A stretch of 64,000 nt of DNA, from contig NZ_CP039852.1 in NCBI RefSeq assembly GCF_006228385.1, positions 3,364,001-3,428,000 of the forward strand. The letters are read 5' to 3'. Positions 35,950 through 46,215 of this stretch are shown here, in pieces. The DNA comes from Salinimonas iocasae (GTDB taxonomy: Bacteria; Pseudomonadota; Gammaproteobacteria; Enterobacterales; Alteromonadaceae). The translations under genes were made by a program, and so were the position numbers. Position 1 is the stretch's first letter. Every line of letters starts with the position of its first letter. The notes below the pieces were generated by a model. It made no database searches. It was not told the origin of the DNA and saw nothing but the letters and a program-made list of their open reading frames with translations.

Positions 35950-36423
35950 TTAGCTGGAAGTTTGTGCTCGCAGCATCCACGCCGTCTTTTCGTGAATGCG
36001 CATACGGTCTGAAATTAGTGCGATAGAGGATTCATCATCAGCTTCCTGCGCCATTTTGAGCGCTTCGCGACTGGTTTTAACCACCTGCTCATGGCCATGG
36101 CACAGCAGTTGAACCATCTCTGTTGCTTCTGGTACGCCTTCAACCTCTTCTATGGAGCTGAGCTCTGAAAATGCTTTATAAGTGCCTGGTGCGACTACGC
36201 CCAGTGTGCGGATACGCTCAGCAATATCGTCTACAGCCTCTGCCAATTCTGTATAGTGCTCTTCAAACATTAAATGCAGGGTACGAAATTGCGGTCCCGA
36301 CACATTCCAGTGAAAATTGTGGGTTTGCAAATAAAGCGTATAAGAATCTGCCAGCAGCTTTTTCAGCCCTTCTGCCACACTGTTTCTATCTGCTTCAGAA
36401 ATACCAATATCAATCTTGCTCAT
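35950..36423 (-). CDS. dps: Dps family ferritin-like DNA protection protein
   Basis: 157 residues from ATG 36423 (AAGGAG at six bases; ATG 36426 sits too close). The ferroxidase-site ligands are at the dimer interface motif [43 protein letters not shown] spread over helices A and B. It mineralises iron using H2O2 and protects DNA. First gene of a two-gene unit with the sugar dehydrogenase, an uncommon pairing. Confidence 0.93.
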   Translation of the reverse strand: MSKIDIGISEADRNSVAEGLKKLLADSYTLYLQTHNFHWNVSGPQFRTLHLMFEEHYTELAEAVDDIAERIRTLGVVAPGTYKAFSELSSIEEVEGVPEATEMVQLLCHGHEQVVKTSREALKMAQEADDESSIALISDRMRIHEKTAWMLRAQTSS

Positions 36424-36527
36424 CATTCGCTCCTTTATCAGTTTTTGCGATGAATTTAAGACTTTTGCATCTGTGTTCTAGATACTGATAAGAACAGGTT
36501 TTGGATTACCGGAGTAAGTATACAGGC

Positions 36528-37004
36528 TCAGTGGTGATCATGCTGCGACTTTGCCTTATCGTGTTCGGCTGGATGTACCTGGAATGTCTGGCTGACCGGT
36601 GGGCGATTACCCAAAAGAAATGTCACATCTACCGTCATTTTCACGGTTAAGGGTTTATTAAGTCCGGTGAGCATGATGTGTTTTCCGCCCGCTTCAAACC
36701 TGACTGTCTGACCAGCATTAAGCGTTAGCTTATGCAAGGGCCGCATACTGACTATCTCATCGTCTACCACTGTTTCATGCAAGCTAGCTCCTTTGGCGAT
36801 GGTACTGCTTACAGAGATCCCCGTCACTACAACTGGCTCATCGCTGGTATTTGTCAGGGTAAAATAGCCGGCAGCAGAATTAGCCATGGGGAATGTTGCT
36901 GATAAATAGCTGTCAGATATTGCGATTTGAGATGGTTGCTGAGCCATACAGGCAAAGCTACTACACAGAATTAACAAAATAGAAAGTTGACGCCACATAA
37001 GCAT
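36528..37004 (-). CDS. PCuAC-type periplasmic copper chaperone
   Basis: 158 residues with a signal peptide (cleavage near CMA-Q). The Cu(I) site of the DUF461 family, H(M)x10Mx21HxM, appears as LHETVVDDEIVSMRP and GGKHIMLTGL. The tail is histidine-rich (HPAEHDKAKSQHDHH), a further metal-binding segment. It delivers copper to cytochrome oxidase or other cuproproteins in the periplasm. No Sco or oxidase gene is adjacent. ATG 37004 or 36998 both lack a good ribosome site. Confidence 0.9.
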   Translation of the reverse strand: MLMWRQLSILLILCSSFACMAQQPSQIAISDSYLSATFPMANSAAGYFTLTNTSDEPVVVTGISVSSTIAKGASLHETVVDDEIVSMRPLHKLTLNAGQTVRFEAGGKHIMLTGLNKPLTVKMTVDVTFLLGNRPPVSQTFQVHPAEHDKAKSQHDHH

Positions 37005-37065
37005 AAGTCATTCTATGGATTGAATAATCCATATTACAACGGGCGAAATAAGAAGCAAGAAAGAA

Positions 37066-37141
<76 letters not shown>

Positions 37142-37242
37142 ACACAAGAGGTGCATCAACTGACCAATTCAGGCCAGCTAACGGATGCGTATTTTAGTCA
37201 GACGTGGCAACTTGTCAATACCCGGCAGCTACCACATGCTGA

Positions 37243-38385
37243 TTATTTGAACGTAAGCAGTCTGTCTGCTTCTTTTTCGAGCTCCGGAAAGTACTCGGTG
37301 GGCACATAGCCAGACAATTTGTGCAGTTTTTCGCCCAGCTGTGCATAGCTGTCTGCGGTGACATTAATATGCCCCATTTTACGCTTTTCTCTTACCGACT
37401 TACCGTACCAGTGTAAGTGACACCCTGGAATACTGAGCAAATCTCTGGAAAACGTGCTGCAGCCAATAACATTTATCATCGCCGAAGGTGACAACGCACG
37501 GGTGTCGCCTAGCGGCAGCCCGACCAGCGCGCGCAAGTGATTTTCAAACTGACTGGTATGGGCACCACTGAGGCTCCAGTGCCCCGAGTTATGAACGCGT
37601 GGCGCCAGTTCATTAACCAACAGCTCTTCACCGCACTGGAACATTTCTACGGCCAGCACACCCACATACTGCATGCCTTCTGCCAGTGTGGTAAATATTT
37701 GCTGTGCCTGCTCCGCTAACGCTTCACTTACCTGGCTGGCTGGCGCAACAGAGACATGCAACTGACCGTTATGATGAAGATTTTCGGCCAAAGGATAGAC
37801 CTTAATTTCTCCGCTTCGACTGCGCACACCAATTAGCGACAGTTCGCGCTCGAATTGCAGCATTTTCTCGACAACCAGTGGAACGGCTTCCAGATCCAGC
37901 CCTGACAGAGCGTCTTTGATGCTTTCTAACTGGCTGGCGTCTTTCAGGCGCCACTGACCGTAACCATCATAACCATCGCGACTCGCTTTAATAATCAGCT
38001 TATCGCCGAGTGTTTTGACGCAATCGTCCAACTGGTCCAGATGTGTAACGATTCTGTGCGGGCAATTGGGTATGCTGAACCTTTCCAGCAAATGTTTTTC
38101 ACGAACGCGGTCCGCCCCCACCAGTATCGCATCCATAGACGGCATAAGCTTATCTGTTTTGGCAGCCTGTTCGAGTAAACGCTCAGGCACATGCTCAAAT
38201 TCAACCGTTAGCGCATCGGAAGACTCGATGGCCTGAACCAGATTCTGTTCAAGCGGTCGCTTACTGACCGGGTGCACAACAGTGTCATCTTTAACGTCCA
38301 CCGCCTGTACATCAATACCCAGTGGAACGCCTGCCAAATACATCATTTGCGCCAGCTGACCGGCGCCATACACGAGTACTCTCAT
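37243..38385 (-). CDS. purK: N5-carboxyaminoimidazole ribonucleotide synthase
   Basis: 380 residues of the ATP-grasp superfamily. It forms N5-CAIR from AIR, bicarbonate and ATP. Seen: [13 protein letters not shown] at the N-terminus, [13 protein letters not shown] and [19 protein letters not shown] in the ATP-binding part, and [24 protein letters not shown] near the active site. It follows purE with a 4-base ATGA overlap. Confidence 0.97.
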   Translation of the reverse strand: MRVLVYGAGQLAQMMYLAGVPLGIDVQAVDVKDDTVVHPVSKRPLEQNLVQAIESSDALTVEFEHVPERLLEQAAKTDKLMPSMDAILVGADRVREKHLLERFSIPNCPHRIVTHLDQLDDCVKTLGDKLIIKASRDGYDGYGQWRLKDASQLESIKDALSGLDLEAVPLVVEKMLQFERELSLIGVRSRSGEIKVYPLAENLHHNGQLHVSVAPASQVSEALAEQAQQIFTTLAEGMQYVGVLAVEMFQCGEELLVNELAPRVHNSGHWSLSGAHTSQFENHLRALVGLPLGDTRALSPSAMINVIGCSTFSRDLLSIPGCHLHWYGKSVREKRKMGHINVTADSYAQLGEKLHKLSGYVPTEYFPELEKEADRLLTFK

Positions 38386-38873
38386 TCGTCCAGCTCCAGA
38401 TCCGCGTTTTGCAACACGGTGTCTGTCTGGTTCTGACGAAACGCGATAATCGCGTCCTTCACAGCGTTATCCTGCAAAGCAACAACCTGCGCGGCCAAAA
38501 GTCCGGCATTAGCTGCGCCAGCCTCACCGATCGCCAGTGTCCCCACTGCAACACCTTTTGGCATTTGCACAATCGATAACAGTGAATCCAGGCCGTTCAG
38601 TGCCTTTGATTTTACCGGGCAACCAAATACGGGTAAGTGGGTATGCGCAGCAATCATGCCCGGCAGGTGCGCCGCACCACCAGCGCCGGCGATAATACAG
38701 CTAAAACCTTCATCAGCTGCTGACTCAGCAAACTCTACCAGCAAATTAGGGGTGCGATGGGCCGAGACCACACGAGCCTCAAATTCCACACCAAATGCTT
38801 TTAACATCTTCGCAGCCTGCTGCATGGTAGGCCAATCGGATGTAGAACCCATAACAATTGCGACTTTAGCCAT
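38382..38873 (-). CDS. purE: N5-CAIR mutase
   Basis: 163 residues from ATG 38873, with GGAGAAG upstream; the longer frame to 38984 lacks PurE homology. It converts N5-CAIR into CAIR. Motifs: [41 protein letters not shown] and [23 protein letters not shown]. First gene of the purEK unit. Confidence 0.97.
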   Translation of the reverse strand: MAKVAIVMGSTSDWPTMQQAAKMLKAFGVEFEARVVSAHRTPNLLVEFAESAADEGFSCIIAGAGGAAHLPGMIAAHTHLPVFGCPVKSKALNGLDSLLSIVQMPKGVAVGTLAIGEAGAANAGLLAAQVVALQDNAVKDAIIAFRQNQTDTVLQNADLELDE

Positions 38874-39276
38874 GTAAATGCTTCTCCACTGGATTTTGAC
38901 CATCGTGCGTAGACGTGCCGGCTTCAGATAACCGGTGTCCCGAAAAGGCGCAAGATTGTAGCGTAAAAAGCCAACAATGCCCATAACCTAACAAGCAGGA
39001 AACTGAACCACATGGCCGGTATTTTAATACAAAGCTATCAAAATGAACTGCTTAGCGTGCGTTTAGAAACTGCCTGATTAGCTCGCAAATATAAGATTTT
39101 TTTGCTTTGTGATGTACTAAATATTCAGGTTTCTGCACTCGTGCATAGCACCTTCTGCGTGAATTAACGTAAGAGTAGTAATTATTATAATTTTCCCGAA
39201 AACGGGATGGAAACGCAGTGTCGGACGCTAAAACTTGCCGGGCGGGTTTTGCGACATGTTTTAACTGAGGCGAACG
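38874..39276 (+). other. Intergenic region: purE promoter and long nhaA leader
   Basis: No gene is seen. Right of 39050 the plus strand has short stems: TGCAC-TC-GTGCA near 39137-39148 and CCCG-AAAA-CGGG at 39194-39205, then GC-rich GCCGGGCGGG shortly before the nhaA ribosome site. These could form a structured leader that senses ion or pH, but I recognise no known riboswitch class. Confidence 0.4.
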
Positions 39277-40548
39277 ATGAGTTTGAAAAAGACCGTACAA
39301 CAGCTAAACCACGTTGTTACCAACTTCTACAGGAGCGAATCTTCTGCGGGTATCGTATTGATGGCTGCCACGGCGCTTGCGCTGTTTGTAGCTAACTCCC
39401 CGCTTGAATATTGGTATAACCAACTAATCGAAGTACCGGTAGTTATTGCAGCCGGTGACTGGGGCATCGAAAAACCTCTGTTACTGTGGATAAACGATGG
39501 TCTGATGGCAGTGTTTTTCTTTCATGTCGGGCTTGAGTTAAAAAGGGAAGTTTGCGAGGGCGAGCTATCCAATCCCAAGGAGATCGTCTTGCCCGCTGCT
39601 GGCGCTGTGGGCGGTATGGCTATTCCTGCTTTAATTTATGTCTGGATTAACTGGGGCGATAGTCAGGCAATGTCCGGTTGGGCGATTCCTGCTGCCACAG
39701 ATATTGCCTTCGCGTTAGGCGTGCTGGCTTTACTGGGCAGTCGCGTACCGGCCAGTCTCAAAGTATTTCTGGTAACACTGGCCATTATTGATGACATTGG
39801 TGCCATCGTTATTATTGCGCTGTTTTATACCAGCAACATTACCGAAACCGCACTGTATATTGCAGCAGGATGTCTCATTGTATTGTGGATGATGAACCGC
39901 CGTAATGTGGTAGATTTACCCTCATACATACTTGTAGGCCTGGTGCTGTGGGTGGCACTACTTAAATCAGGTGTGCATGCCACACTTGCCGGTGTTGTAC
40001 TGGCAGCGTTTATTCCTATGCGTAGCCATAATGACCCCTCACATTCACCGGTAACCAAGCTCGAACATGAGCTGAGTGCATCGGTTAGTTTTGCTATTTT
40101 ACCTATTTTTGCGTTTGCCAATGCCGGCATTAATTTTGGGGCTATTCGTCCGGAAGGCATATTTCATCCGGTGACATTCGGCATATTTCTGGGTCTGACT
40201 GTGGGCAAACAGCTCGGTGTATTTACCTTTTGCTGGATTGTTGTAAAACTTGGGCTGGCAAAGTTGCCCGCTGACCTGAAGTTCCGTCATATTTATGGCT
40301 GTTCTTTGTTGTGCGGGATTGGCTTTACCATGAGTTTGTTTATCGGGGCACTGGCTTTTGAGCAATCAGGCGTCAATCGCATGTTCGATGAACGGGTAGG
40401 CATTTTGGCCGGTTCACTGGTCTCGGCTATCGCCGGATACATTGTACTGTATGTCATAGGCCGGGGTAAGGCTGAGGAAGCGGCGCAAAATGCTGAAAAT
40501 GTGAATGAGCCAGAAGTAATTACCGAACCTGACTCTAACCAGCGATAA
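39277..40548 (+). CDS. nhaA: Na+/H+ antiporter NhaA
   Basis: 423 residues with about 12 membrane segments. The ion site is visible in ATDIAFALGVLALLG (first Asp) and LAIIDDIGAIVIIAL (the Asp pair); NSPLEYWY and FFFHVGLELKRE near the N-terminus are family-typical. It expels Na+ in exchange for H+ and controls pH and salt. The charged C-terminal tail (about 30 residues) is longer than in E. coli. It ends 14 bases inside the convergent hybrid-kinase gene. Confidence 0.97.
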   Translation: MSLKKTVQQLNHVVTNFYRSESSAGIVLMAATALALFVANSPLEYWYNQLIEVPVVIAAGDWGIEKPLLLWINDGLMAVFFFHVGLELKREVCEGELSNPKEIVLPAAGAVGGMAIPALIYVWINWGDSQAMSGWAIPAATDIAFALGVLALLGSRVPASLKVFLVTLAIIDDIGAIVIIALFYTSNITETALYIAAGCLIVLWMMNRRNVVDLPSYILVGLVLWVALLKSGVHATLAGVVLAAFIPMRSHNDPSHSPVTKLEHELSASVSFAILPIFAFANAGINFGAIRPEGIFHPVTFGIFLGLTVGKQLGVFTFCWIVVKLGLAKLPADLKFRHIYGCSLLCGIGFTMSLFIGALAFEQSGVNRMFDERVGILAGSLVSAIAGYIVLYVIGRGKAEEAAQNAENVNEPEVITEPDSNQR

Positions 40549-43291
40549 ACTGACTCAGCGCAGCGATTAGTCGCTCACGCTTAATCGGCTTGGATAAATG
40601 CAAGTTCATGCCTGCCGCCAGGCAGGCATCACGGTCTTCGTTAAAGGCATTTGCGGTCAGGGCGATAACGGGCGTGTTTTGATTCGGGCCGGGTTCGCTG
40701 CGCAAGCTACGGGTGGTTTCAAAACCGTCTTTAACCGGCATCTGACAATCCATTAAAATAACATCAAACTTGCGCTTTGCGAGTACCCTGAGGGCCGTTT
40801 CACCTTCGGCCACCCGCATGCTTTTAGCGCCAAAATGACTGAGCATATCAATCACTATCTGGGCGTTAACATCGTTGTCTTCTACAACCAGAATCATTGC
40901 GTTTGGTTTGATAGTAGCGGCAACTGGTGACACCTGCCCCTGTTGCGGCTCAGCTGAGACATTCAAGGGCAGATGTACGGTGAATGTGGCACCCTGCCCC
41001 GGCTGGCTATTTACAGTAATCATGCCGTTGAGAAGTTTAACCAGCTTCTGTGTAATGGCTAATCCCAGTCCTGTACCACCGTAATGCCTAGTGGTAGATG
41101 CATCCGCCTGTTCAAATTCATTGAATATCTGTTGCTGATTGTCCTCGCTTATCCCGATACCAGTATCAGAAACAGTGAGCGTAAGCATGTTTTCATTGAA
41201 AGCGGCCTGAAGGGTCACCGTCCCCTCAGAGGTAAACTTAATGGCGTTGCTCAGTAAGTTATTAAGAATCTGGCTGATTTTGCCGGGATCGCCGTTCACG
41301 TACGCCGGAATTTTGCCCAGGTTCGCCATTAACCGGTTAGATCTTTGCCGCGCGGATTGCTGATAAGTTGCAAGTGCATTGTTAAGTAAGTCAGGCAGAT
41401 TAAAGTTAACCGACTCTGTGGTCATCTTGCCCGCTTCAATTTTTGATAAGTCCAGAATTGCATCCAGAATCATCAGAAGCTGCGATGCCGACTGGGCAAT
41501 CGTATTTACCCGCCTGTGCGTAACCTCGTCCAGGGACTGTTGCAGCAGATTATCGCAATTGCCAATAATTCCATTCATCGGGGTTCGGATTTCATGACTC
41601 ATATTTGCCAGAAACTCCGTTTTCGCCTTACTGGCCTTTTGCGCCTCCAGTAAGGCATCTTCCAACGAGTTTGTTTTCTCTTTTACGCGGCTTTCCAGTG
41701 ATGTATTCAGCTCTTCAAGTTGATTATTCAGCTGTTGATGTCGCTGATTAGCAGATGCCAGCTTACCAAATGCATAGCGCAGGCGTTGCTGGAGCTGGGA
41801 GAACGCTTCATCAAGCGCGCTGATTTCCTGCAGGTAAAGTCGACTGTCGTGGTCTATGCCCAGTGTTCCATCCATCGCCGGATTAAGATTTTTAAAGTGT
41901 TCAGCAAGGTTTTTAAGCGGACCTGCCAATAACCAGGCAATACCAAAGCCGGCTATAATGCCTAAGAGACACACCACGATAAGCAGTGCTAGCGCCCGAA
42001 GCATATATTCGCCGATAAGGCGTTCGTACCACATAACATCGTAGTACAGACTTACTTTCCAGTTGTTAGTCGCCAAAGGCTCAGTTTCATTCAGCCAGAT
42101 TTTGCTATTTAACTGAAAAAGGCCCGCGCAGTACTGCTCCTGACACACATCAAATTGCGGCAAACTCATTGGCGCCAGGCCAAGCGCTGGCGAAGCATAA
42201 ATCACTTTATCGTTAGCATCCTGAATGAGCATAGCAAAGCCGGGAATATTCTGCGCATCAAAATAAGCAAAGCTTTGCAAAGACAGCGAGCCTTCCAGAA
42301 TGCCCCTGAATTGCTTCTGCTCATCTATCACCGGTGCGGATATAGCCACGATGATATCGTCGCCAAACCCTCTTCCCTTAAATACTTCAGAAATAAACGG
42401 CGCATTCGACGATTCAACCGCAGCGAAGTACTGACGCTGTTTAACATTAGTCAGGCCCACCTTATTCGCCCGTTGCAACACGCTTCGGGGAAATGCATGG
42501 GTTATCTCTCCGTTTCCATCAGCGATCAGCAGGGTCAGGAAGTCCGGGTTTGCCTGTGCCAGCAGCGGCAGTAGTTGAGCCTGGTTGTCTGTCTGTGAGG
42601 AGAGAATGCCAGCATTTTGAATAATTGCTGCCCGGTGCCTTGCAATAAAGCTATCCAGTTGTTCTGAAAGAACCTGTGTGCGCTGGCGCATGTACAGTTC
42701 GATATCACTCATCTGATCAACCTGCACACTATTAATGTGCAAATAGTTAACGACAAGATTGCCGGTAAAAAATACAGCCGCGAAAAAATAAGTAAGAAGA
42801 GGGCTAAACGAGACAGGCTGCATACCCGACAGGGGTCTGACCGCGAACACTGTAAGATAAATCAAATGGCCGCAAACCACGGCCGTTATTCCTGACAGCC
42901 AGGTGACCACAGCAGAAGTCAGCGCCACTACAAATATCTGCTCATGCAAAATATACTGGATGAACAGCAGTGCAGGTAATGCAACAAGGGACCAGCCAAG
43001 GCCAGCCACCATCAGTATCCTGAAATGCCCTTTTTTATAGCACGTCAGGCTGGCAATAACAGGTTGAAGGCTGAGTATGAGCAAAGACAGATAGTTATCA
43101 TAGCGCCACCACAAGGGCGCAAATATAACCGCAATAAGAGGAACAGAAACCCGCGAAGGAAAAAGCAGTGCCGAAGCAATGGCAAAGATACCACCAAAGG
43201 TGGCTACACCTTCGGTGATAATAGGTTCTGGTAAAAAATTTACCACGGCGCCGAGAATAGCCAATGCTACTGCAACAACAACTGACTGCAC
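40535..43291 (-). CDS. Hybrid sensor histidine kinase with MASE-like membrane part and Cache domain
   Basis: 918 residues, GTG start with GAGGATAG ahead. Residues 1-180 form about six membrane segments (MASE1-like), 195-420 a periplasmic Cache sensor (DFLTLLIADGNGEITHAFP, FRGILEGSLSL), a helix at 430-455, then HAMP-like and coiled coil to 550. The HisKA box FLANMSHEIRTPMNG has His566; N, G1 and G2 boxes of the ATPase follow (NLLSNAIKFTSEG, SDTGIGIS, GGTGLGLAI). A C-terminal receiver has VVEDNDVN and LMDCQMPVKDG. No HPt, so an external phosphotransfer partner is needed. Ligand unknown; it follows the M20 gene by 36 bases. Confidence 0.88.
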   Translation of the reverse strand: MQSVVVAVALAILGAVVNFLPEPIITEGVATFGGIFAIASALLFPSRVSVPLIAVIFAPLWWRYDNYLSLLILSLQPVIASLTCYKKGHFRILMVAGLGWSLVALPALLFIQYILHEQIFVVALTSAVVTWLSGITAVVCGHLIYLTVFAVRPLSGMQPVSFSPLLTYFFAAVFFTGNLVVNYLHINSVQVDQMSDIELYMRQRTQVLSEQLDSFIARHRAAIIQNAGILSSQTDNQAQLLPLLAQANPDFLTLLIADGNGEITHAFPRSVLQRANKVGLTNVKQRQYFAAVESSNAPFISEVFKGRGFGDDIIVAISAPVIDEQKQFRGILEGSLSLQSFAYFDAQNIPGFAMLIQDANDKVIYASPALGLAPMSLPQFDVCQEQYCAGLFQLNSKIWLNETEPLATNNWKVSLYYDVMWYERLIGEYMLRALALLIVVCLLGIIAGFGIAWLLAGPLKNLAEHFKNLNPAMDGTLGIDHDSRLYLQEISALDEAFSQLQQRLRYAFGKLASANQRHQQLNNQLEELNTSLESRVKEKTNSLEDALLEAQKASKAKTEFLANMSHEIRTPMNGIIGNCDNLLQQSLDEVTHRRVNTIAQSASQLLMILDAILDLSKIEAGKMTTESVNFNLPDLLNNALATYQQSARQRSNRLMANLGKIPAYVNGDPGKISQILNNLLSNAIKFTSEGTVTLQAAFNENMLTLTVSDTGIGISEDNQQQIFNEFEQADASTTRHYGGTGLGLAITQKLVKLLNGMITVNSQPGQGATFTVHLPLNVSAEPQQGQVSPVAATIKPNAMILVVEDNDVNAQIVIDMLSHFGAKSMRVAEGETALRVLAKRKFDVILMDCQMPVKDGFETTRSLRSEPGPNQNTPVIALTANAFNEDRDACLAAGMNLHLSKPIKRERLIAALSQFIAG

Positions 43292-43327
43292 GCTATCCTC
43301 AAAAAATTACGCCATATAAACTTAACC

Positions 43328-44617
43328 CTAGTTACTTTTATTCATATAGTCTATTGTCATTTTGGTTAATAGACTTACGCCTAATTTCATGCCTTTATCA
43401 TCAACATAAAACTCTGGCGTATGGTGAGCCGGTGATTCTTCAACCGAAACGTCTAATGGTTTGCCACCTACCCAAAGATATAAACCCGGGACTTCTTCCT
43501 GAAAGAAAGAGAAATCCTCAGCGCCGGTAACCGGCTTGGACAACAAAACATTTTCTTTTCCGGCAGCTTCCTGAATAGTTGGCAGCATACGAGCAGTCAG
43601 ATCGGGATCGTTGAAGGTAATCGGATAACTATAATCCAGCGGCAGTGTCAGCTCGGCTTTTGCGCCCATACTATCAGCAATGCCCTTTACCTTGCGCTCC
43701 ATCGCTTCATAGATATGTTCTCTGGCTTCTTTACTCAGCGTTCGGATAGTCCCTACCAATTCAACGTCTTCAGGGATAATATTGGAACGGTTCCCGCCAT
43801 GAATTGAGCCAACTGAAACCACAGCAGCACTATCAATAACTTTGATTTCTCGGCTAACGATGGTCTGTAAAGACATGACCATTTGTGCTGCGGTTACAAT
43901 AGGATCGACGCTTTTCCACGGATATGCGCCGTGTGCCTGCTTGCCCTTGATAACAATTTTAAACGGATCAACAGCGGCCATTGCCCCTTCCGGTGTATAG
44001 CGCACTTTGCCAATATCCGTGTTGGCATTAATGTGAAGCCCGAAGATGACATCTACATCCGGCGATTTAAGAACACCTTCTTTTACCATAACCTCAGCAC
44101 CGCCTTTCTCTCCCGGAGGTGCGCCTTCTTCAGCGGGCTGGAAGATAAATTTTACCTTACCGCGCAGCTGATCTTTCATCTGGGTCAGCACTTCGGCAGC
44201 GCCCATCAGCATTGCCATGTGCGTATCATGCCCACAGGCGTGCATGACCGGAACGGTATTACCATCAAATTCACCGGTTTTGGTTGATTTCCAGGGTAAA
44301 TCATTACGTTCTTTAACGGGCAGTCCGTCCATGTCGGCACGTAATGCCACGGTAGGCCCTGGCTTGCCACTATCCAGCACGGCTACTACACCCGTTTTGG
44401 CGACTTCAGTGGTTATTTCAACATCCAGCGTTTTCAGGTATTCAGTGATGTATTTAGCGGTTTCAAACTCACGGTTCGATAGCTCAGGGTTTTCGTGAAA
44501 ATGATGACGCCATTCAATGACCTGTGGCTCAACATTATCAACCAGTTCATCAACGCTTTGTGCTGATGCCGTGCCAAAGGCCAGCCCAAGTGCCAGTCCC
44601 AGAAGTGTTTTTTTCAT
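43328..44617 (-). CDS. M20 family metallo-amidohydrolase, secreted
   Basis: 429 residues with signal peptide MKKTLLGLALGLAFGTASA. Metal ligands and base: MHACGHDTHMAM and QPAEEGAPPGEKGGAE, plus LHINANTDIGKV, and the terminal His in PAHHTPEF. The family contains N-acyl-L-amino acid amidohydrolases and carboxypeptidases; a periplasmic aminoacylase-like role is likely. It is upstream of the hybrid kinase on the same strand with only 36 bases between. Confidence 0.92.
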   Translation of the reverse strand: MKKTLLGLALGLAFGTASAQSVDELVDNVEPQVIEWRHHFHENPELSNREFETAKYITEYLKTLDVEITTEVAKTGVVAVLDSGKPGPTVALRADMDGLPVKERNDLPWKSTKTGEFDGNTVPVMHACGHDTHMAMLMGAAEVLTQMKDQLRGKVKFIFQPAEEGAPPGEKGGAEVMVKEGVLKSPDVDVIFGLHINANTDIGKVRYTPEGAMAAVDPFKIVIKGKQAHGAYPWKSVDPIVTAAQMVMSLQTIVSREIKVIDSAAVVSVGSIHGGNRSNIIPEDVELVGTIRTLSKEAREHIYEAMERKVKGIADSMGAKAELTLPLDYSYPITFNDPDLTARMLPTIQEAAGKENVLLSKPVTGAEDFSFFQEEVPGLYLWVGGKPLDVSVEESPAHHTPEFYVDDKGMKLGVSLLTKMTIDYMNKSN

Positions 44618-44706
44618 GTGCGTTCCCCGTTTTATATTTTCTTTACAGTATCAAAAATAATCAGCGCCGGGGAATAAAGATCATTTGTGCTGTTTTTAGC
44701 AGGCAT

Positions 44707-44736
44707 AAAAAAAGCGCACCGAAGTGCGCTTTTTTC
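44707..44736 (-). terminator. Terminator downstream of rho
   Basis: AGCGCAC-CGAA-GTGCGCT with an A7 run before and T6 after, so functional in both directions; placed 13 bases past the rho stop. Confidence 0.92.
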
Positions 44737-44749
44737 GAAAGAAAGGGTG

Positions 44750-46015
44750 TTAGCTTTTCTGTCGTTTCATTGCACCAAAGAATTCATCATTGGTTTTTGT
44801 CATCGAAAGCTTGTTGATGAGGAACTCCATCGCATCAATCTCAGACATCTCGTGCACAATCTTGCGCAGGATCCACATCTTCTGCAGTTCATCCTGGCTG
44901 GTCAGCAATTCTTCACGACGCGTACCTGAGCGATTGAAATCGATGGCCGGGAATACACGTTTTTCAGCAATCTTACGATTCAGATGCAGTTCCATGTTTC
45001 CGGTACCTTTAAACTCTTCATAGATGACTTCGTCCATCTTAGAGCCGGTATCAATCAGGGCCGTTGCAATGATAGTCAGACTTCCGCCTTCTTCTACATT
45101 ACGTGCGGCACCAAAGAAGCGCTTGGGCTTGTGCAGCGCATTGGCATCCACACCACCTGTCAGTACCTTGCCGGACGACGGAATCACTGTGTTATAGGCA
45201 CGGGCCAGACGAGTGATTGAATCAAGCAGAATAACCACGTCTTTTTTGTGCTCAACAAGACGCTTGGCTTTCTCGATAACCATCTCAGCAACCTGAACGT
45301 GGCGGCTGGCTGGCTCATCAAACGTCGATGCAACTACTTCACCCTGAACCAGGCGGTGCATCTCAGTAACTTCTTCCGGGCGCTCGTCAATAAGCAGTAC
45401 CATCAGTTCGCATTCTGGCTGGTTCGCCGCAATAGATTGCGCAATATTTTGCAGCAATAACGTCTTACCGGCTTTAGGCGGTGCGACAATCAGGCCGCGC
45501 TGCCCCTTACCAATCGGTGACGCCAGGTCAAGAACACGTGCAGTGATATCTTCCGTTGACCCGTTACCACGCTCCATACGAAGACGTGATGCGGCATGCA
45601 ATGGGGTAAGGTTTTCAAAAAGGATTTTATTGCGGGAGTTTTCAGGCTTGTCGAAGTTTACTTCGCGAATTTTTAACAGGGCAAAATATCGCTCACTGTC
45701 TTTTGGTGGCCTGATTTTTCCGGCGATGGTATCACCGGTACGCAAATTGAAACGTCGTATCTGGCTGGGAGAGACATAAATGTCATCAGGACCGGCTAAA
45801 TACGAAGAGTCTGCCGAGCGAAGAAATCCAAAACCATCCTGTAGAATCTCCAGAACGCCGTCACCAAAAATATCTTCACCGCTTTTGGCATGGGCTTTCA
45901 GAATTGAGAAAATGATGTCTTGTTTTCTGGCTCGCGCCATGTTTTCCAGGCCCATTTTTTCGGCCAGGTTAACCAACTCGCTGATTGGTTTGTTCTTTAG
46001 TTCAGTTAAATTCAT
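44750..46015 (-). CDS. rho: Transcription termination factor Rho
   Basis: 421 residues, full length. Hexameric RNA-dependent ATPase ending transcription. N-terminal [17 protein letters not shown]-binding [12 protein letters not shown], Walker [13 protein letters not shown], Walker [17 protein letters not shown] and Q/R loops are all present. Only one gene in its unit; a 200-base leader upstream could hold the usual autoregulatory attenuator. In most gammaproteobacteria trxA is next upstream; here trxA lies 13 kb away. Confidence 0.98.
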   Translation of the reverse strand: MNLTELKNKPISELVNLAEKMGLENMARARKQDIIFSILKAHAKSGEDIFGDGVLEILQDGFGFLRSADSSYLAGPDDIYVSPSQIRRFNLRTGDTIAGKIRPPKDSERYFALLKIREVNFDKPENSRNKILFENLTPLHAASRLRMERGNGSTEDITARVLDLASPIGKGQRGLIVAPPKAGKTLLLQNIAQSIAANQPECELMVLLIDERPEEVTEMHRLVQGEVVASTFDEPASRHVQVAEMVIEKAKRLVEHKKDVVILLDSITRLARAYNTVIPSSGKVLTGGVDANALHKPKRFFGAARNVEEGGSLTIIATALIDTGSKMDEVIYEEFKGTGNMELHLNRKIAEKRVFPAIDFNRSGTRREELLTSQDELQKMWILRKIVHEMSEIDAMEFLINKLSMTKTNDEFFGAMKRQKS

Positions 46016-46215
46016 ACTGGTGGGTCTTTGTGTGTACTTGGACTTCGCTTACAGACTACTCGGTCGCTTATTCATTATTAGAAAAGGTTTTGTATACCCA
46101 GATACGGGCTAGCAGAACGCTGCTCAGATGAGAGCTACCAAAACGTTAGCACCATAATGGAAGCTCGTCCAGCGTTTTACCGCGGAACTGTTAAAAAAGA
46201 TCGAATTTTTATCGT

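Noticed and set aside
44707..44736. Terminator assigned to the M20 peptidase gene
   Set aside because: The M20 gene starts, not ends, here; the hairpin follows the rho stop on the minus strand, so it belongs to rho.
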